Source: Candidatus Burkholderia verschuerenii
GTDB lineage: Bacteria > Pseudomonadota > Gammaproteobacteria > Burkholderiales > Burkholderiaceae
Reading direction: 5' to 3'
NCBI RefSeq assembly: GCF_001189365.1
Contig: NZ_LFJJ01000010.1
Span: 1 to 53,934 of the forward strand
DNA: 53,934 nucleotides
Positions within the stretch are counted from its first letter, which is position 1; every line of letters starts with the position of its first letter. Position numbers and translations under genes: made by a program. The notes under the pieces are model-generated. The model searched no databases. It saw nothing but the letters and a program-made list of their open reading frames with translations, and was not told where the DNA came from. Of the stretch, positions 39,011 through 47,640 are shown piece after piece.

Positions 39011-40064
39011 TTACGGCGCGGGATTCGGCTGGAGTTCGTGCAGCGCGTCGATCTCGGCGAGGATTTCATCGGACAGTTCGATGTCTACGCTGTCAATGTT
39101 TTCCTTCAGTTGCGGCATCGTCGTCGCGCCGATCAGGTTGCTGGTCGTAAACGGCCGGCTGTTGACGAAGGCGAGCGCGAATTGCGCCGGCGTCAGGCCA
39201 TGCCGTTTGGCGAGTTCGACGTAACGCGTGATCGCGGCGACCGAGTGCGGCTTGCTGTAGCGCGCGAAGCGTTCGAACAGCGTGATGCGCGCGCCCGCCG
39301 GACGCGCGCCGCCTTCGTACTTGCCCGACAGCCAGCCGAAGGCGAGCGGCGAATACGCGAGTAGCCCGACGCCTTCCTTGTGCGTGAATTCCGACAGCCC
39401 CGTCTCGAACGTGCGATTCACGAGGCTATACGGATTCTGAATGCTGACGATTTTCGGCAACCCCGCTTTCTCCGCCGCGCGCAGAAACTGCGCGACGCCC
39501 CAGGGCGTTTCGTTCGATACGCCGATGTGACGAATCTTGCCCGCCTTCACCAGTTCGCCGAGCGCGGCCAGCGTTTCCTCGATGGGCACCGTGTATTCGT
39601 CGTCAATATACGGATAACCGGGGCGGCACGAATGTCATCGTGCTGCGATCGGGCCAGTGCAATTGATACAGATCGACGTAATCCGTCTGCAGGCGCTGCA
39701 GGCTGGTATCGATCGCCGAAAAGAGGTTCTTGCGATCGAACTGGTTCTCCGCGCCGCGAATATGCCGCGGATTGTGCGGCTGTCGCGCCAGCCCGGCGAT
39801 CTTCGTCGCCAGCACGATCTCCGCGCGCTTGCCCGGATTCTTCGCGAGCCAGGTGCCGATGTACTGCTCCGTGAGGCCCTGTGTTTCCGGACGCGGCGGC
39901 ACCGGATACATCTCGGCGGCATCGATCAGATTGACGCCTTGCGCGAGCGCATAGGTAATCTGCTCGTGCGCCTCGGCTTCGGTGTTCTGCTCGCCCCAGG
40001 TCATGGTGCCCAGCCCGATTAGGCTGACGTCGACACCCGAATCTCCGAGTTTGCGAAACTTCAT
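39011..40064 (-). pseudogene. Aldo/keto reductase (Tas-like), frameshifted by one base
   Basis: The N-terminal half reads as a classical aldo/keto reductase: GLGTMTWGEQNTEAEAHEQI, the Asp/Tyr region NLIDAAEMYPVPP, the Lys in VLATKIAGLA and the His in DLYQLHWPDRST. Around 39620-39623 a run of four G (CCCC on the coding strand) has one base too many: removing it joins TFVPP to GYPYIDDEYTVPIEE, the expected continuation. The C-terminal half (GKIRHIGVSNETPWGVAQFL) is complete. The total span is 351 codons plus one base, consistent with a single insertion. Loss of the NADP-binding half is expected. Confidence 0.9.
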
Positions 40065-40228
40065 CGTAGGTTCCCTCTTGTTGGCGTTGTGTGTGTTGCT
40101 TGTCGGCGCTTTGTACGGCGAGCGCGTGCAAAGCGCGCGGGCAGTCGCAAAACCTACCATAGCGGCGCGAGACCTGCTCTCGCGGCTAGAATGACGCCCT
40201 GCCCACCAGCGTTCCGGAGTTCCCGCCG

Positions 40229-41668
40229 ATGCTGTCCGCCGCCGGTTCCAACGACACTTCCCGCGAACAGAAAGGCGCGTCGCTGATCATCACGCTGGTC
40301 GCGGCGACCTTCTTCATGGAGAACCTCGACGGCACCATCATCGCGACCGCGCTGCCGCAGATGGCGCATTCCTTCGGCGTGCATCCCGCCGACATGAGCC
40401 TCGGCATCACCGTGTATCTGCTGACGCTCGCCGTGTTCATCCCGATTTCCGGATGGGCCGCCGACCGCTTCGGCCTGCGCACGGTGTTCGGCAGCGCGAT
40501 CGCCGTGTTCACGGCCGCCTCCGTGCTGTGCGCGACCACCACGACGCTGCCCGCCTTCGCCGCCGCGCGCGTGCTGCAAGGCATCGGCGGCGCGATGATG
40601 GTGCCGGTCGGCCGCCTCGCCGTGCTGCGCGCGACGAAAAAGGACGACCTGATGCGGGCGATTGCGATCATCACCTGGCCCGGGCTGGTCGCGCCGGTGA
40701 TCGGGCCGCCGCTGGGCGGATTCATCACGACCTATTCGTCGTGGCGATGGATTTTCTATCTCAACGTGCCGCTCGGCATCGTCGGGCTGCTGCTGACGCT
40801 GCGCTATATCGACAACGTGCGCGAAGATACGCAACGCCGCTTCGATCTGCCCGGTTTCGCGCTGTGCGGCATCGCCTGCACGACGCTGCTCTACGCGATG
40901 GAACTGGTCGGCCGCACCGACGCCGATTGGCCAATGATCGGCGCGCTGGTGGCAGTGGGCGCGGTGGCAAGCGTCGCGTCGTACTGGCATTTGCGGCGCG
41001 CGGCGCAGCCGGTGGTCGATCTGTCGGCGCTGAAGGTGAAAACCTTCGCCGTCGCGATGGGCGGCGGCTCGCTGTTTCGCATCGCGATCAGCGCCGCGCC
41101 GTTCCTGCTGCCGCTGATGTTCCAGGTCGGCTTCGGCATGAACGCGTTCGAATCCGGGCTGCTGACGCTCGCGGTCTTCGCCGGCAATCTGTCGATGAAA
41201 CTGATCACCACACAGGTGATGCGGCGTTTCGGCTTCCGGCCAGTGCTGATCGTCAACGGCGTGCTGGCGGCGTTATCGCTCGCCGCGATGAGTCTCCTCA
41301 CGCCATCGACGCCAAAATTCGCGATCGCCGTCGTGCTGTTCGCGAGCGGCCTGTCGCGCTCGCTGCAATTCACCGCGCTCAACACGCTGAGCTTCGCCGA
41401 TGTCCCGAAGACGCAGATGAGCGGCGCGTCCGCGCTCTCCAGCACGCTCTTTCAAATGACGATGGGCGTGGGCGTCGCGGTCGGCGCGATCGCGTTGCGG
41501 TTCGGCGAATGGCTGCACGGGCACGACGCGCATTCCATCGGCCCGGAGGATTTCAGCGTCGCGTTCCTGATCGTGGCGCTGGTCGGGCTGCTCGGCGTGG
41601 CCAACCTGTTCGGGCTCGCGCGCGACGCGGGCGCGCTGGTCTCGGAGCATCGCAAGGAAAAGGCGTAG
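40229..41668 (+). CDS. MFS drug/solute exporter (DHA2 family)
   Basis: A 479-residue transporter with about 14 helices. The family motifs are present: FFMENLDGTIIATALPQMAH (helix 1), GWAADRFGLRTVFGSAI (motif A), ARVLQGIGGAMMVP (motif B) and GPPLGGFITTYSSWRWIFYL (motif C). It probably exports drugs or dyes by proton antiport. It is intact, unlike the EmrAB pump genes at 15-17 kb. GGAG lies nine bases before the ATG. It is divergent from the broken aldo/keto reductase. Confidence 0.92.
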   Translation: MLSAAGSNDTSREQKGASLIITLVAATFFMENLDGTIIATALPQMAHSFGVHPADMSLGITVYLLTLAVFIPISGWAADRFGLRTVFGSAIAVFTAASVLCATTTTLPAFAAARVLQGIGGAMMVPVGRLAVLRATKKDDLMRAIAIITWPGLVAPVIGPPLGGFITTYSSWRWIFYLNVPLGIVGLLLTLRYIDNVREDTQRRFDLPGFALCGIACTTLLYAMELVGRTDADWPMIGALVAVGAVASVASYWHLRRAAQPVVDLSALKVKTFAVAMGGGSLFRIAISAAPFLLPLMFQVGFGMNAFESGLLTLAVFAGNLSMKLITTQVMRRFGFRPVLIVNGVLAALSLAAMSLLTPSTPKFAIAVVLFASGLSRSLQFTALNTLSFADVPKTQMSGASALSSTLFQMTMGVGVAVGAIALRFGEWLHGHDAHSIGPEDFSVAFLIVALVGLLGVANLFGLARDAGALVSEHRKEKA

Positions 41669-41720
41669 TTTTTTGCGGCGGCAATTTAAGTTTTGCGCGC
41701 GTTCGGCCGTTAACGCTGGT

Positions 41721-41918
41721 ATGAACACGCACAGCCTCGATTCGATCGCCGCCCTCAGCGAGGCGATCGCCGCCATCCGCCACGCGCGCGGCCTGAAGAA
41801 CCCGGACGATCTGCCGCAAGGATCGCCCGAGTGGAAAGCCGCCAGCGACGCGTTCGCCGAAGACTTCATCCGCGGTCTCGACGGCGAGCCGTCGGTGCGC
41901 GCCTGGTGGTCGCTCTGA
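41721..41918 (+). CDS. Small hypothetical protein
   Basis: A 65-residue protein starting MNTHSLDSIAALSEAIAAIR, mostly helical and acidic, ending VRAWWSL. It follows the exporter by 52 bp and is closed by a terminator 29 bp later, which supports it as a real last gene of the unit. No strong ribosome site is seen, so confidence is moderate. Confidence 0.5.
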   Translation: MNTHSLDSIAALSEAIAAIRHARGLKNPDDLPQGSPEWKAASDAFAEDFIRGLDGEPSVRAWWSL

Positions 41919-41946
41919 ACCTTCCCCGCCTGTAAGTCATCGGAAA

Positions 41947-41971
41947 GGGCGTGCTTCAGCGCGCCCTTTTT
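41947..41971 (+). terminator. Rho-independent terminator
   Basis: An 8-bp stem GGGCGTGC / GCGCGCCC (one G-T pair) with loop TTCA is followed by five T. It ends the exporter plus small-protein unit. Confidence 0.85.
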
Positions 41972-42163
41972 GCATTCGCCGCACTTTCGGCGAATCTCCC
42001 GGCATCGGTAAATTCGGGACGGACGAGCGAACGCTCCTTCCCCGAAACATCGCCCGCGCGAGTCAACTTTTGCTTTTTCGGTGAACGTTTGCGCGCCTCT
42101 ATCAAGTCGCCCGCCGTCGTGCCGAAATCTGACATATCGCCAAAATCAATCCGGGAGTTGCCA

Positions 42164-42547
42164 GTGAAGTGGGCAATGTCTTTACTCGCGTCCATCGCGA
42201 TCGTCGCCGTGACGGGCTGTGCGCAAATGCCTGCGCAACCTGCCGCGTCGGCCGACAAGCCGCCGGTCGCGGCCAGCATCATCAGCTTCGAAATTCCCGC
42301 TGACGTGCTCGGCGCGCGCGATCCGCAACTCGCCGCCGTGCTCGCCAAGGCCGGCGCGCTCGCCGCCGCGCAAAAAACGCCGACCACGATTCTCGTGACC
42401 GCGCTCGCGCAAGACCTGCCGTACATCAATCAGGCGATCTGGAAAGGCGTGCCCGCGCGCCATGCCGTCAAGCTGAGCCTGGAAAACCTGACCGCCGGCG
42501 CGCTTCAGCCGTACAGCGTGTCGATCAAACCGACGCAGGGAGGCTGA
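42164..42547 (+). CDS. Predicted lipoprotein of the transglycosylase cassette
   Basis: A 127-residue lipoprotein: hydrophobic MSLLASIAIVAV then lipobox VTGC with Cys19. The mature domain (IISFEIPADVLGARDPQLAA, TILVTALAQDLPYINQAIW) is unrecognised. The start is a GTG with GGGAG upstream; an internal ATG is also possible. It is followed 4 bp later by a small exported protein and then by a lytic transglycosylase, suggesting one envelope-directed operon. Confidence 0.65.
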   Translation: MKWAMSLLASIAIVAVTGCAQMPAQPAASADKPPVAASIISFEIPADVLGARDPQLAAVLAKAGALAAAQKTPTTILVTALAQDLPYINQAIWKGVPARHAVKLSLENLTAGALQPYSVSIKPTQGG

Positions 42548-42551
42548 CCGC

Positions 42552-42893
42552 ATGCGCGCCCTCATCCTCTGCACGATGCTGTTCCTCTCGACGCACGCCT
42601 TCGCGGGCGCGCTCGACGTCACCGCGCCTGCGACCACGCAAGTGTTCGCCGCGACGATGCCCGCTTCCGCCAAGGTCTATCCGCCGCTGCCGACGCTCGC
42701 GATGCTGCCGCCCTCCACCAGCGAAGACGACGATGCGCCGCTCGCAAAAACGTCGTCGAAGAAGTCGAAGAAAGTGCGCCGCGTTGTCGATTGCCGATGC
42801 AGCGCGCCCGAGCCGCGCCTCGTCGTATCGGACGAATCGCGCACTTATCTGAAGGATGTCGATTCGCGGCTCGACGCCGCGCTCGCCCGCTGA
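42552..42893 (+). CDS. Small exported hypothetical protein
   Basis: A 113-residue protein with a cleavable signal peptide (MRALILCTMLFLSTHAFA). The mature part is lysine- and aspartate-rich in the middle (EDDDAPLAKTSSKKSKKVRR) with a Cys pair in DCRCSAPEPRLVV. Unrecognised. Middle gene of the three-gene envelope cassette, with short spacers of 4 and 25 bp. Confidence 0.65.
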   Translation: MRALILCTMLFLSTHAFAGALDVTAPATTQVFAATMPASAKVYPPLPTLAMLPPSTSEDDDAPLAKTSSKKSKKVRRVVDCRCSAPEPRLVVSDESRTYLKDVDSRLDAALAR

Positions 42894-42918
42894 CCGCTTT
42901 CGCACAAGGAGTCCGCTG

Positions 42919-43377
42919 ATGCTTCACCCGACACGCCGATCGTTCGTGGCCGCCGTGGCGCTGAGCCTGTCGCTCGCGTCGATTGCCGCGCACGCCGACG
43001 ATTGCTTCGAGCAGGCCGGCGCTTATCAGGGCGTCAATCCGCTGGTGCTGCGCGCCGTGGCGTGGCGCGAATCGAAAGGCGATGCCGCCGCGATCAATCA
43101 CAACGCCAACGGCTCGATCGATATCGGTCAGTTGCAGATCAACTCGATCCACTTTTCCGATCTGAAGCGCGAAGGCATACCGCATCGCGCGCTGATGGAT
43201 CCGTGCGTGAACGTGTTCGTCGCCGCGTGGCTGATGAAGCAGAAGATGGTGAAGTACGGCAATACGTGGCGCGCGATCGGCGCGTATCACTCGGAATCGC
43301 CCAAGCAGCGCGATGCTTACGCGCGCAGCATCCAGCAGATTCTGGTCAGCTGGGGCGAGCCGCGTCCCGCGATGTAA
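42919..43377 (+). CDS. Lytic transglycosylase (SLT fold, IagB/VirB1-like)
   Basis: A 152-residue exported muramidase-like enzyme. A signal peptide ends SIAAHA before DDCFEQAGAYQ. The catalytic Glu51 is in VAWRESKGDAAAINHNANGS, followed by the conserved SIDIGQLQINSIHF and WRAIGAYHSE. Its small size is typical for transglycosylases that open peptidoglycan for secretion systems or pili. No secretion-system gene is nearby. An AAGGAG site precedes the start. A large hairpin overlaps its last codons. Confidence 0.88.
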   Translation: MLHPTRRSFVAAVALSLSLASIAAHADDCFEQAGAYQGVNPLVLRAVAWRESKGDAAAINHNANGSIDIGQLQINSIHFSDLKREGIPHRALMDPCVNVFVAAWLMKQKMVKYGNTWRAIGAYHSESPKQRDAYARSIQQILVSWGEPRPAM

Positions 43378-43396
43378 GCGCGGGACGCGGCTCGCC
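43354..43396. terminator. 18-bp perfect hairpin overlapping the transglycosylase stop codon
   Basis: Arms of 18 bp (43354-43371 and 43379-43396) are exact reverse complements around a 7-nt loop that contains the TAA stop. It lies between convergent genes, so it probably ends transcription on both strands, but no T-run follows on the plus strand. The stem is unusually long and lies largely in coding sequence. Confidence 0.65.
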
Positions 43397-44134
43397 TTAA
43401 AGCTGCATCATGCCGCCGTCGATCACGATTTCCGTGCCGACGATAAACCCCGATTCCGGCGATGCCAGATGCAGCACCGTCGCCGCAACTTCATCGGCCC
43501 GGCCGAAGCGGCCGATCGGAATTTGCGCGAGCAGTTGCGCGGCGGTTTCATCGTCGAGACCGAGCTTGTCGTGCAGTGGCGTCGTGACCGGGCCGGGACT
43601 GACCACATTCACGCGCACGCCGCGCGGCAGCAATTCCGCCGACAAGGTTTTCGCGAACGACACGAACGCCGCCTTGCTCGCCGCGTAGATCGACGACATC
43701 GGCATGCCGATATGCGCGTTGATCGACCCGTTCAGCACGATCGACGCGCCCTTGTTCAGCAGCGGCAACAGCGACTGAATCTGGAAGTACGGCCCCTTCA
43801 CGTTGATCGCGAACGTCTCGTCCCACGCGTTTTCGGTGATGTCGGCGAACGGCCCGAACGTGGCGATGCCCGCGTTGACGAACACCGCATCGAGCGTGAT
43901 GTGCTCGTTGCTCAGACGTTGCGCCAGTTCGCGCGCCGCCGCCACGGTGCCGGCGACATTGCGAATCGCCAGCGCCTTCGCGCCCAGCGTGGCGCGCGCC
44001 TTTTCGAGCGATGCCTCGTCGCGGCCCGTGATGACGACGCGCGCGCCATCGTTTGCAAACGCCTGCGCCGTTGCGAGACCGATGCCGCTATTGCTGCCGG
44101 TGACCAGAACTGTCTTGCCTTCGAAGCGATTCAT
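43397..44134 (-). CDS. Short-chain dehydrogenase/reductase
   Basis: A 245-residue NAD(P)-dependent oxidoreductase. The cofactor motif TGSNSGIG is at residues 12-19, NAG at 87-89, and the catalytic triad is Ser137, Tyr150 and Lys154 (YAASK). The C-terminal VNVVSPGPVTTPLHDKLGLD is typical. Substrate unknown. A CAAGGAG site precedes the start. Intact. Confidence 0.9.
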   Translation of the reverse strand: MNRFEGKTVLVTGSNSGIGLATAQAFANDGARVVITGRDEASLEKARATLGAKALAIRNVAGTVAAARELAQRLSNEHITLDAVFVNAGIATFGPFADITENAWDETFAINVKGPYFQIQSLLPLLNKGASIVLNGSINAHIGMPMSSIYAASKAAFVSFAKTLSAELLPRGVRVNVVSPGPVTTPLHDKLGLDDETAAQLLAQIPIGRFGRADEVAATVLHLASPESGFIVGTEIVIDGGMMQL

Positions 44135-44244
44135 GACGTTCTCCTTGTGAACGTTGATCAGTGTGAAGGCAGTATGGATCGGCGTTCGCGCCTTGCCGTA
44201 CGAGGTTTTCGATCGAAACGTGCGAAATCGTCGAACGTGTTGCG

Positions 44245-44448
44245 TCAGCGATCGTTGGCCATGCCTTTCAGACGATCGTTGCCGGCATCGCGGGCGGCAT
44301 CGGCGGTGGCGAAGTTTTCCTCGGAGACCATTGCGCGTCGGACCTCGCGCGATTCGAAATCGACCAGCGCCATCACCCAGACGAACCCGCCGGATTGCTC
44401 CGCGGTCGTGACGAAAGCCTTCAGATTGCCCTCATTCGACGATGCCAT
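44245..44448 (-). CDS. Small conserved hypothetical protein
   Basis: A 67-residue soluble protein starting MASSNEGNLKAFVTTAEQ, with an alanine-rich helical C-terminus (ENFATADAARDAGNDRLKG). A perfect AGGAGG site lies upstream, which strongly supports translation. Part of a run of small unknown genes on the same strand (44245-45227). No recognised function. Confidence 0.65.
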   Translation of the reverse strand: MASSNEGNLKAFVTTAEQSGGFVWVMALVDFESREVRRAMVSEENFATADAARDAGNDRLKGMANDR

Positions 44449-44495
44449 GCTGACCTCCTCGCTCGTTGATATGCGCCATGCGGCGCGAACTAATG

Positions 44496-44885
44496 CTAAG
44501 CCTCGAAATCGAGCCCGCCGACGAGTACCGTCGCCTCGGCCTGCGAACGCGAGATGAGATCGATCTCGCGCACGCCTTCCCAGGCCCTGAGCTTCGCGCC
44601 GATCGATTCGAGATATCGCAGAAAACGCGCCTCCCCGTCGGGACGCAACAAACGGACGATTTCGTCGTCGTCCCAGGTCAGGAAGACGTTCAGATCGAAG
44701 GGATAACGGCTGCCGCGCTCGCCGATGCCATGACGCGCCGCGCTCGCATGCAGCCGCGTCGGCAGCAGCAGATTTTCAAACGGCACGAACTCGACGCGAA
44801 CGCCGCGATCCAGCACGCGCGCGACTTCCGCGACGATGCGCGGCATGAATTCGGTCTCGAAGCGCAGCGCCTGTTCGCGATTCAA
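44496..44885 (-). CDS. Conserved hypothetical protein
   Basis: A 129-residue soluble protein. The N-terminal helix MNREQALRFETEFMPRIVAE and the segment RYPFDLNVFLTWDDDEIVRL are its clearest features; many acidic residues and no Cys. No family is recognised. It lies between two other small genes on the same strand, with a 39-bp gap to the DUF3892-like gene. Confidence 0.6.
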   Translation of the reverse strand: MNREQALRFETEFMPRIVAEVARVLDRGVRVEFVPFENLLLPTRLHASAARHGIGERGSRYPFDLNVFLTWDDDEIVRLLRPDGEARFLRYLESIGAKLRAWEGVREIDLISRSQAEATVLVGGLDFEA

Positions 44886-44924
44886 TGCGTCCTCCGTGAC
44901 ACGTGACCGGACGAGCCGGATGCG

Positions 44925-45227
44925 TCAGACAGGCGGCAAATCTTCCAGCGATTTCTCGATCTGCCCGTCCTGCACGCGCGCCTCGATGCCGACATGCCCG
45001 TTCGCATACGGCAGCGCGGTGACTTTCGGCCCGAGAAAAGTTCGTCCGCCCAGCGTGAAGAGCGTGCGGACTTCTTCGCCGCGCTTGATGACATCGACGA
45101 CCTGATGCACGTCCACGATGGTCGTGGGCGCGGTCCAGTCGTTGGTGGATTGATCGAAGCTGCCCCAGCGCACACTGGTCACACGATCGTTGACCCAGCG
45201 CACGCCGTCGATCGCCAAAGTAGCCAT
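44925..45227 (-). CDS. DUF3892-like protein
   Basis: A 100-residue protein starting MATLAIDGVRWVNDRVTSVR. The pattern of a V-x-W segment, a VHQVVDVIKRGEEV helix and an ending EKSLEDLPPV resembles DUF3892 proteins, whose function is unknown. GGAGG precedes the ATG. First gene of a small three-gene leftward unit. Confidence 0.6.
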   Translation of the reverse strand: MATLAIDGVRWVNDRVTSVRWGSFDQSTNDWTAPTTIVDVHQVVDVIKRGEEVRTLFTLGGRTFLGPKVTALPYANGHVGIEARVQDGQIEKSLEDLPPV

Positions 45228-45428
45228 GACTGCCTCCGTTTGCGTCGGACGGGGTGAGAAATTAATGCTAGCACGGTGCGGATGAGGCGACGTGGGGTCG
45301 TATCGGGGCAGTTTCGGGCACGCCGCTAGGCCGTTCATGGATGAGGATGTGGCTTGGCCTGCTACGGTAAAATCGCGAATTGGCTGTATTACGATGCCCG
45401 TCCCTTTTCTTATCGCCGCCGTTCGCCT

Positions 45429-46445
45429 ATGTCCGCCGTCTCTCCCGCCGTTTCGACCATCAGCCCGCGCCGCGTGTCCGTTGCACCGATGATGGACTGG
45501 ACCGATCGCCATTGCCGTTCGTTGCATCGGCTGGTGTCGCGTCATACGTGGCTGTACACCGAAATGGTCACCACCGGCGCGTTGCTGTACGGCGATGTCG
45601 CGCGGCATCTGGCGTTCACGCCCGCCGAAGCGCCGGTCGCGCTGCAACTAGGCGGCAGCGAACCGGCCGATCTCGCCAAGAGCGCGAAGCTCGGCGAGCA
45701 ATGGGGCTATGACGAGATCAACCTGAATTGCGGATGCCCGTCCGAGCGCGTGCAGCGCGGCGCATTCGGCGCGTGCCTGATGAAAGAGCCGGCGCTCGTC
45801 GCCGATTGCGTGAAGGCGATGCGCGACGCAGTGTCGATTCCGGTGACGGTGAAGCATCGCATCGGCGTGGATGCCGTGGAAGAGTACGAGTTCGTGCGCG
45901 ATTTCGTCGGCACGGTGGCGGACGCGGGCTGCGACGTGTTTATCGTGCACGCGCGCAACGCGATTCTCAAAGGTCTGAGCCCGAAGGAAAATCGCGAAAT
46001 TCCGCCGCTCAAGTACGAATATGCGTATCGGCTGAAGCAGGATTTTCCGCATCTCGAGATTTCGATCAACGGCGGCATCAAGACGCTGGACGAAGTGGAA
46101 GAACATCTGAAGCACGTCGATGGCGTGATGCTCGGACGCGAGGCGTATCACAACCCTTACGTGCTCGCGGGCGTGGATGCGCGTTTCTACGGCGCAGCCA
46201 CGCCGATGCCCATGCACGAGGAAATCGAAACCGGCCTCATCGACTATGCGCGTGCCGAACTGGCGCGCGGCACCTACCTCGGCGCGGTTACGCGGCATGC
46301 GCTCGGGCTGTATCGCGGTGTGGCGGGTGCGCGGGGCTGGCGGCGCGTGCTGTCGGACAACAAGCGGCTGTCGACCGGCGATCTGTCCGCTTTCGACGAA
46401 GCGCGCACTTATCTGCGCGACGCGCTCGAAACGGTGGAATCGTAA
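45429..46445 (+). CDS. dusA: tRNA-dihydrouridine synthase A
   Basis: A 338-residue flavoenzyme that reduces uridines in the D-loop of tRNA. The FMN site is RRVSVAPMMDWTDRHCRSLH, and the proposed catalytic Cys103 is in INLNCGCPSERVQRGAFG. KHRIGVDAVEEYEFV and VDGVMLGREAYHNPYVLAGV complete the barrel. The ATG at 45429 fits the family start; an in-frame ATG 75 bp upstream is less likely. It is followed by tRNA-His. Confidence 0.95.
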   Translation: MSAVSPAVSTISPRRVSVAPMMDWTDRHCRSLHRLVSRHTWLYTEMVTTGALLYGDVARHLAFTPAEAPVALQLGGSEPADLAKSAKLGEQWGYDEINLNCGCPSERVQRGAFGACLMKEPALVADCVKAMRDAVSIPVTVKHRIGVDAVEEYEFVRDFVGTVADAGCDVFIVHARNAILKGLSPKENREIPPLKYEYAYRLKQDFPHLEISINGGIKTLDEVEEHLKHVDGVMLGREAYHNPYVLAGVDARFYGAATPMPMHEEIETGLIDYARAELARGTYLGAVTRHALGLYRGVAGARGWRRVLSDNKRLSTGDLSAFDEARTYLRDALETVES

Positions 46446-46576
46446 GCGCGCGATTTATGTCCGCGAAAAAGGATGCTCGAAAGGACTAGGCAAGCGCAAT
46501 TTTAGTTCGTATAATTTCAATTTTTCGTTGAACAAGCTTTCCGAAGCGAGTTCAGGCAGAAGCAAGTTGTTCCAGT

Positions 46577-46653
46577 GGTGGCTGTAGCTCAGTTGGTAGA
46601 GTCCAGGATTGTGATTCCTGTCGTCGTGGGTTCGAGTCCCATCAGCCACCCCA
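46577..46653 (+). tRNA. tRNA-His (anticodon GTG)
   Basis: A full cloverleaf with encoded CCA at 46651-46653. The acceptor GTGGCTG pairs with CAGCCAC, the extra G-1 is encoded at 46577 opposite C73 as in histidine tRNAs, the anticodon loop is TTGTGAT and the T-arm carries GGGTTCGAGTCCC. Confidence 0.96.
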
Positions 46654-46664
46654 GCAGAATTTCG

Positions 46665-46696
46665 AACGGCACTGTGCAAAACGCAGTGCCGTTTTT
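46665..46696 (+). terminator. Rho-independent terminator after tRNA-His
   Basis: A 10-bp stem AACGGCACTG / CAGTGCCGTT with a 9-nt loop runs directly into a T-run (TTTTT). It ends tRNA transcription. Confidence 0.88.
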
Positions 46697-46807
46697 GCTT
46701 TGAAGCATCATTTTCGCTTCGGCATTCACGAATCTTGCGCCGCGTAATAAGTCATTCTTTGAGACCGCGTGCCATCGACTGGCGCGCCTCATACGCGGAG
46801 ACGAATC

Positions 46808-47050
46808 ATGTCGAAGAAACTCATCGCGGCCTGCGCGCTTTTTTGCGCCACGCTCGCCGCTCACGCACAAACCGGCAAGCCCGACGACGGCGCATCGATG
46901 GTCAAGCCGCCGCCATCGTCCGGCGCGCCGTCCGCGAATGGCGCCCGTCCGAGCAGCCCCGACGACATGCCCGTGAAGCGTCCCACCGCGCCGCCCGGCA
47001 GCGATCGCATGCTGCATAACAATCCTGCGAGCGACGCCATCGCGAAGTAG
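46808..47050 (+). CDS. Small exported proline-rich protein
   Basis: An 80-residue protein with a clear signal peptide (MSKKLIAACALFCATLAAHA) and a mature part rich in Pro, Ser and Ala (VKPPPSSGAPSANGARPSS). Unrecognised. A weak GGAG-like site lies upstream. It stands alone between the tRNA and a membrane protein gene. Confidence 0.6.
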   Translation: MSKKLIAACALFCATLAAHAQTGKPDDGASMVKPPPSSGAPSANGARPSSPDDMPVKRPTAPPGSDRMLHNNPASDAIAK

Positions 47051-47177
47051 CAGCACGCACGGCTCACGCCACCCGAAACCCGCGCAAATCGCGCCCGAAT
47101 GCCCGGGCGCGGCCACTATAATGGCGCACGTTTCGATCTTCGGAGAAAACCGCGCGTCACGCCAAGCGGTTCAGCCA

Positions 47178-47603
47178 ATGCAAAAAGTCATTCTGCCGTC
47201 CGTCTCAGGTTTTCTCGCTGCACTGTTTTTCAGGGAATCCGCCCTCGCCTTGCTCCACGCGGCAGGCGTCATCGATCCGGCGGGATTTTCCACCGTTCCG
47301 TTTCTTCCGCTGGGCATTCCGGAATTCATCGCCAACGCGCTGTGGAGCGCGATCTTCGGCATTCTGATGGCGTGGCTGCTGCGCGTGTCGCCGGAGCATC
47401 GCGCGCCGTGGATCGGCTCGCTCGTGTTCGGCGGCATCGTGCTGACGGCGGTCGGCGCGTTCGTGATCGATCCGGCGCGCGGCATCTGGCCGAACGGCAA
47501 TATGCTGCCGCGTCTCGCGCCGAACTTCATCGCCAATGCAATCTGGGGCTGGGGCGCGCTCGTGTTCATGCGCGCCTTCATGGCGGGCAGCGACGCAGAG
47601 TAA
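47178..47603 (+). CDS. Small integral membrane protein
   Basis: A 141-residue protein with about four membrane helices (FLAALFFRESALALLHAAGV, EFIANALWSAIFGILMAWLL, GSLVFGGIVLTAVGAFVI, FIANAIWGWGALVFMRAFM). Function unknown. The start MQKVILP was preferred to an ATG 57 bp upstream, because the extra residues are polar and poorly conserved in look. Convergent with the 3-hydroxyisobutyryl-CoA hydrolase-like gene. Confidence 0.65.
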   Translation: MQKVILPSVSGFLAALFFRESALALLHAAGVIDPAGFSTVPFLPLGIPEFIANALWSAIFGILMAWLLRVSPEHRAPWIGSLVFGGIVLTAVGAFVIDPARGIWPNGNMLPRLAPNFIANAIWGWGALVFMRAFMAGSDAE

Positions 47604-47609
47604 ACGAAA

Positions 47610-47632
47610 AGACGAAGCGAAGCGCTTCGTCT
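47610..47632 (-). terminator. Convergent Rho-independent terminator
   Basis: A perfect 10-bp stem AGACGAAGCG / CGCTTCGTCT with a 3-nt loop. On the minus strand it is followed by TTTTCGTTT, so it mainly ends the hydrolase gene and may serve both convergent genes. Confidence 0.8.
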
Positions 47633-47640
47633 CCGCGCTG

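Noticed and set aside
46577-46800. tRNA-His as an integration site with an island behind it
   Set aside because: No integrase gene or repeated tRNA end follows; an ordinary terminator ends the tRNA transcript.
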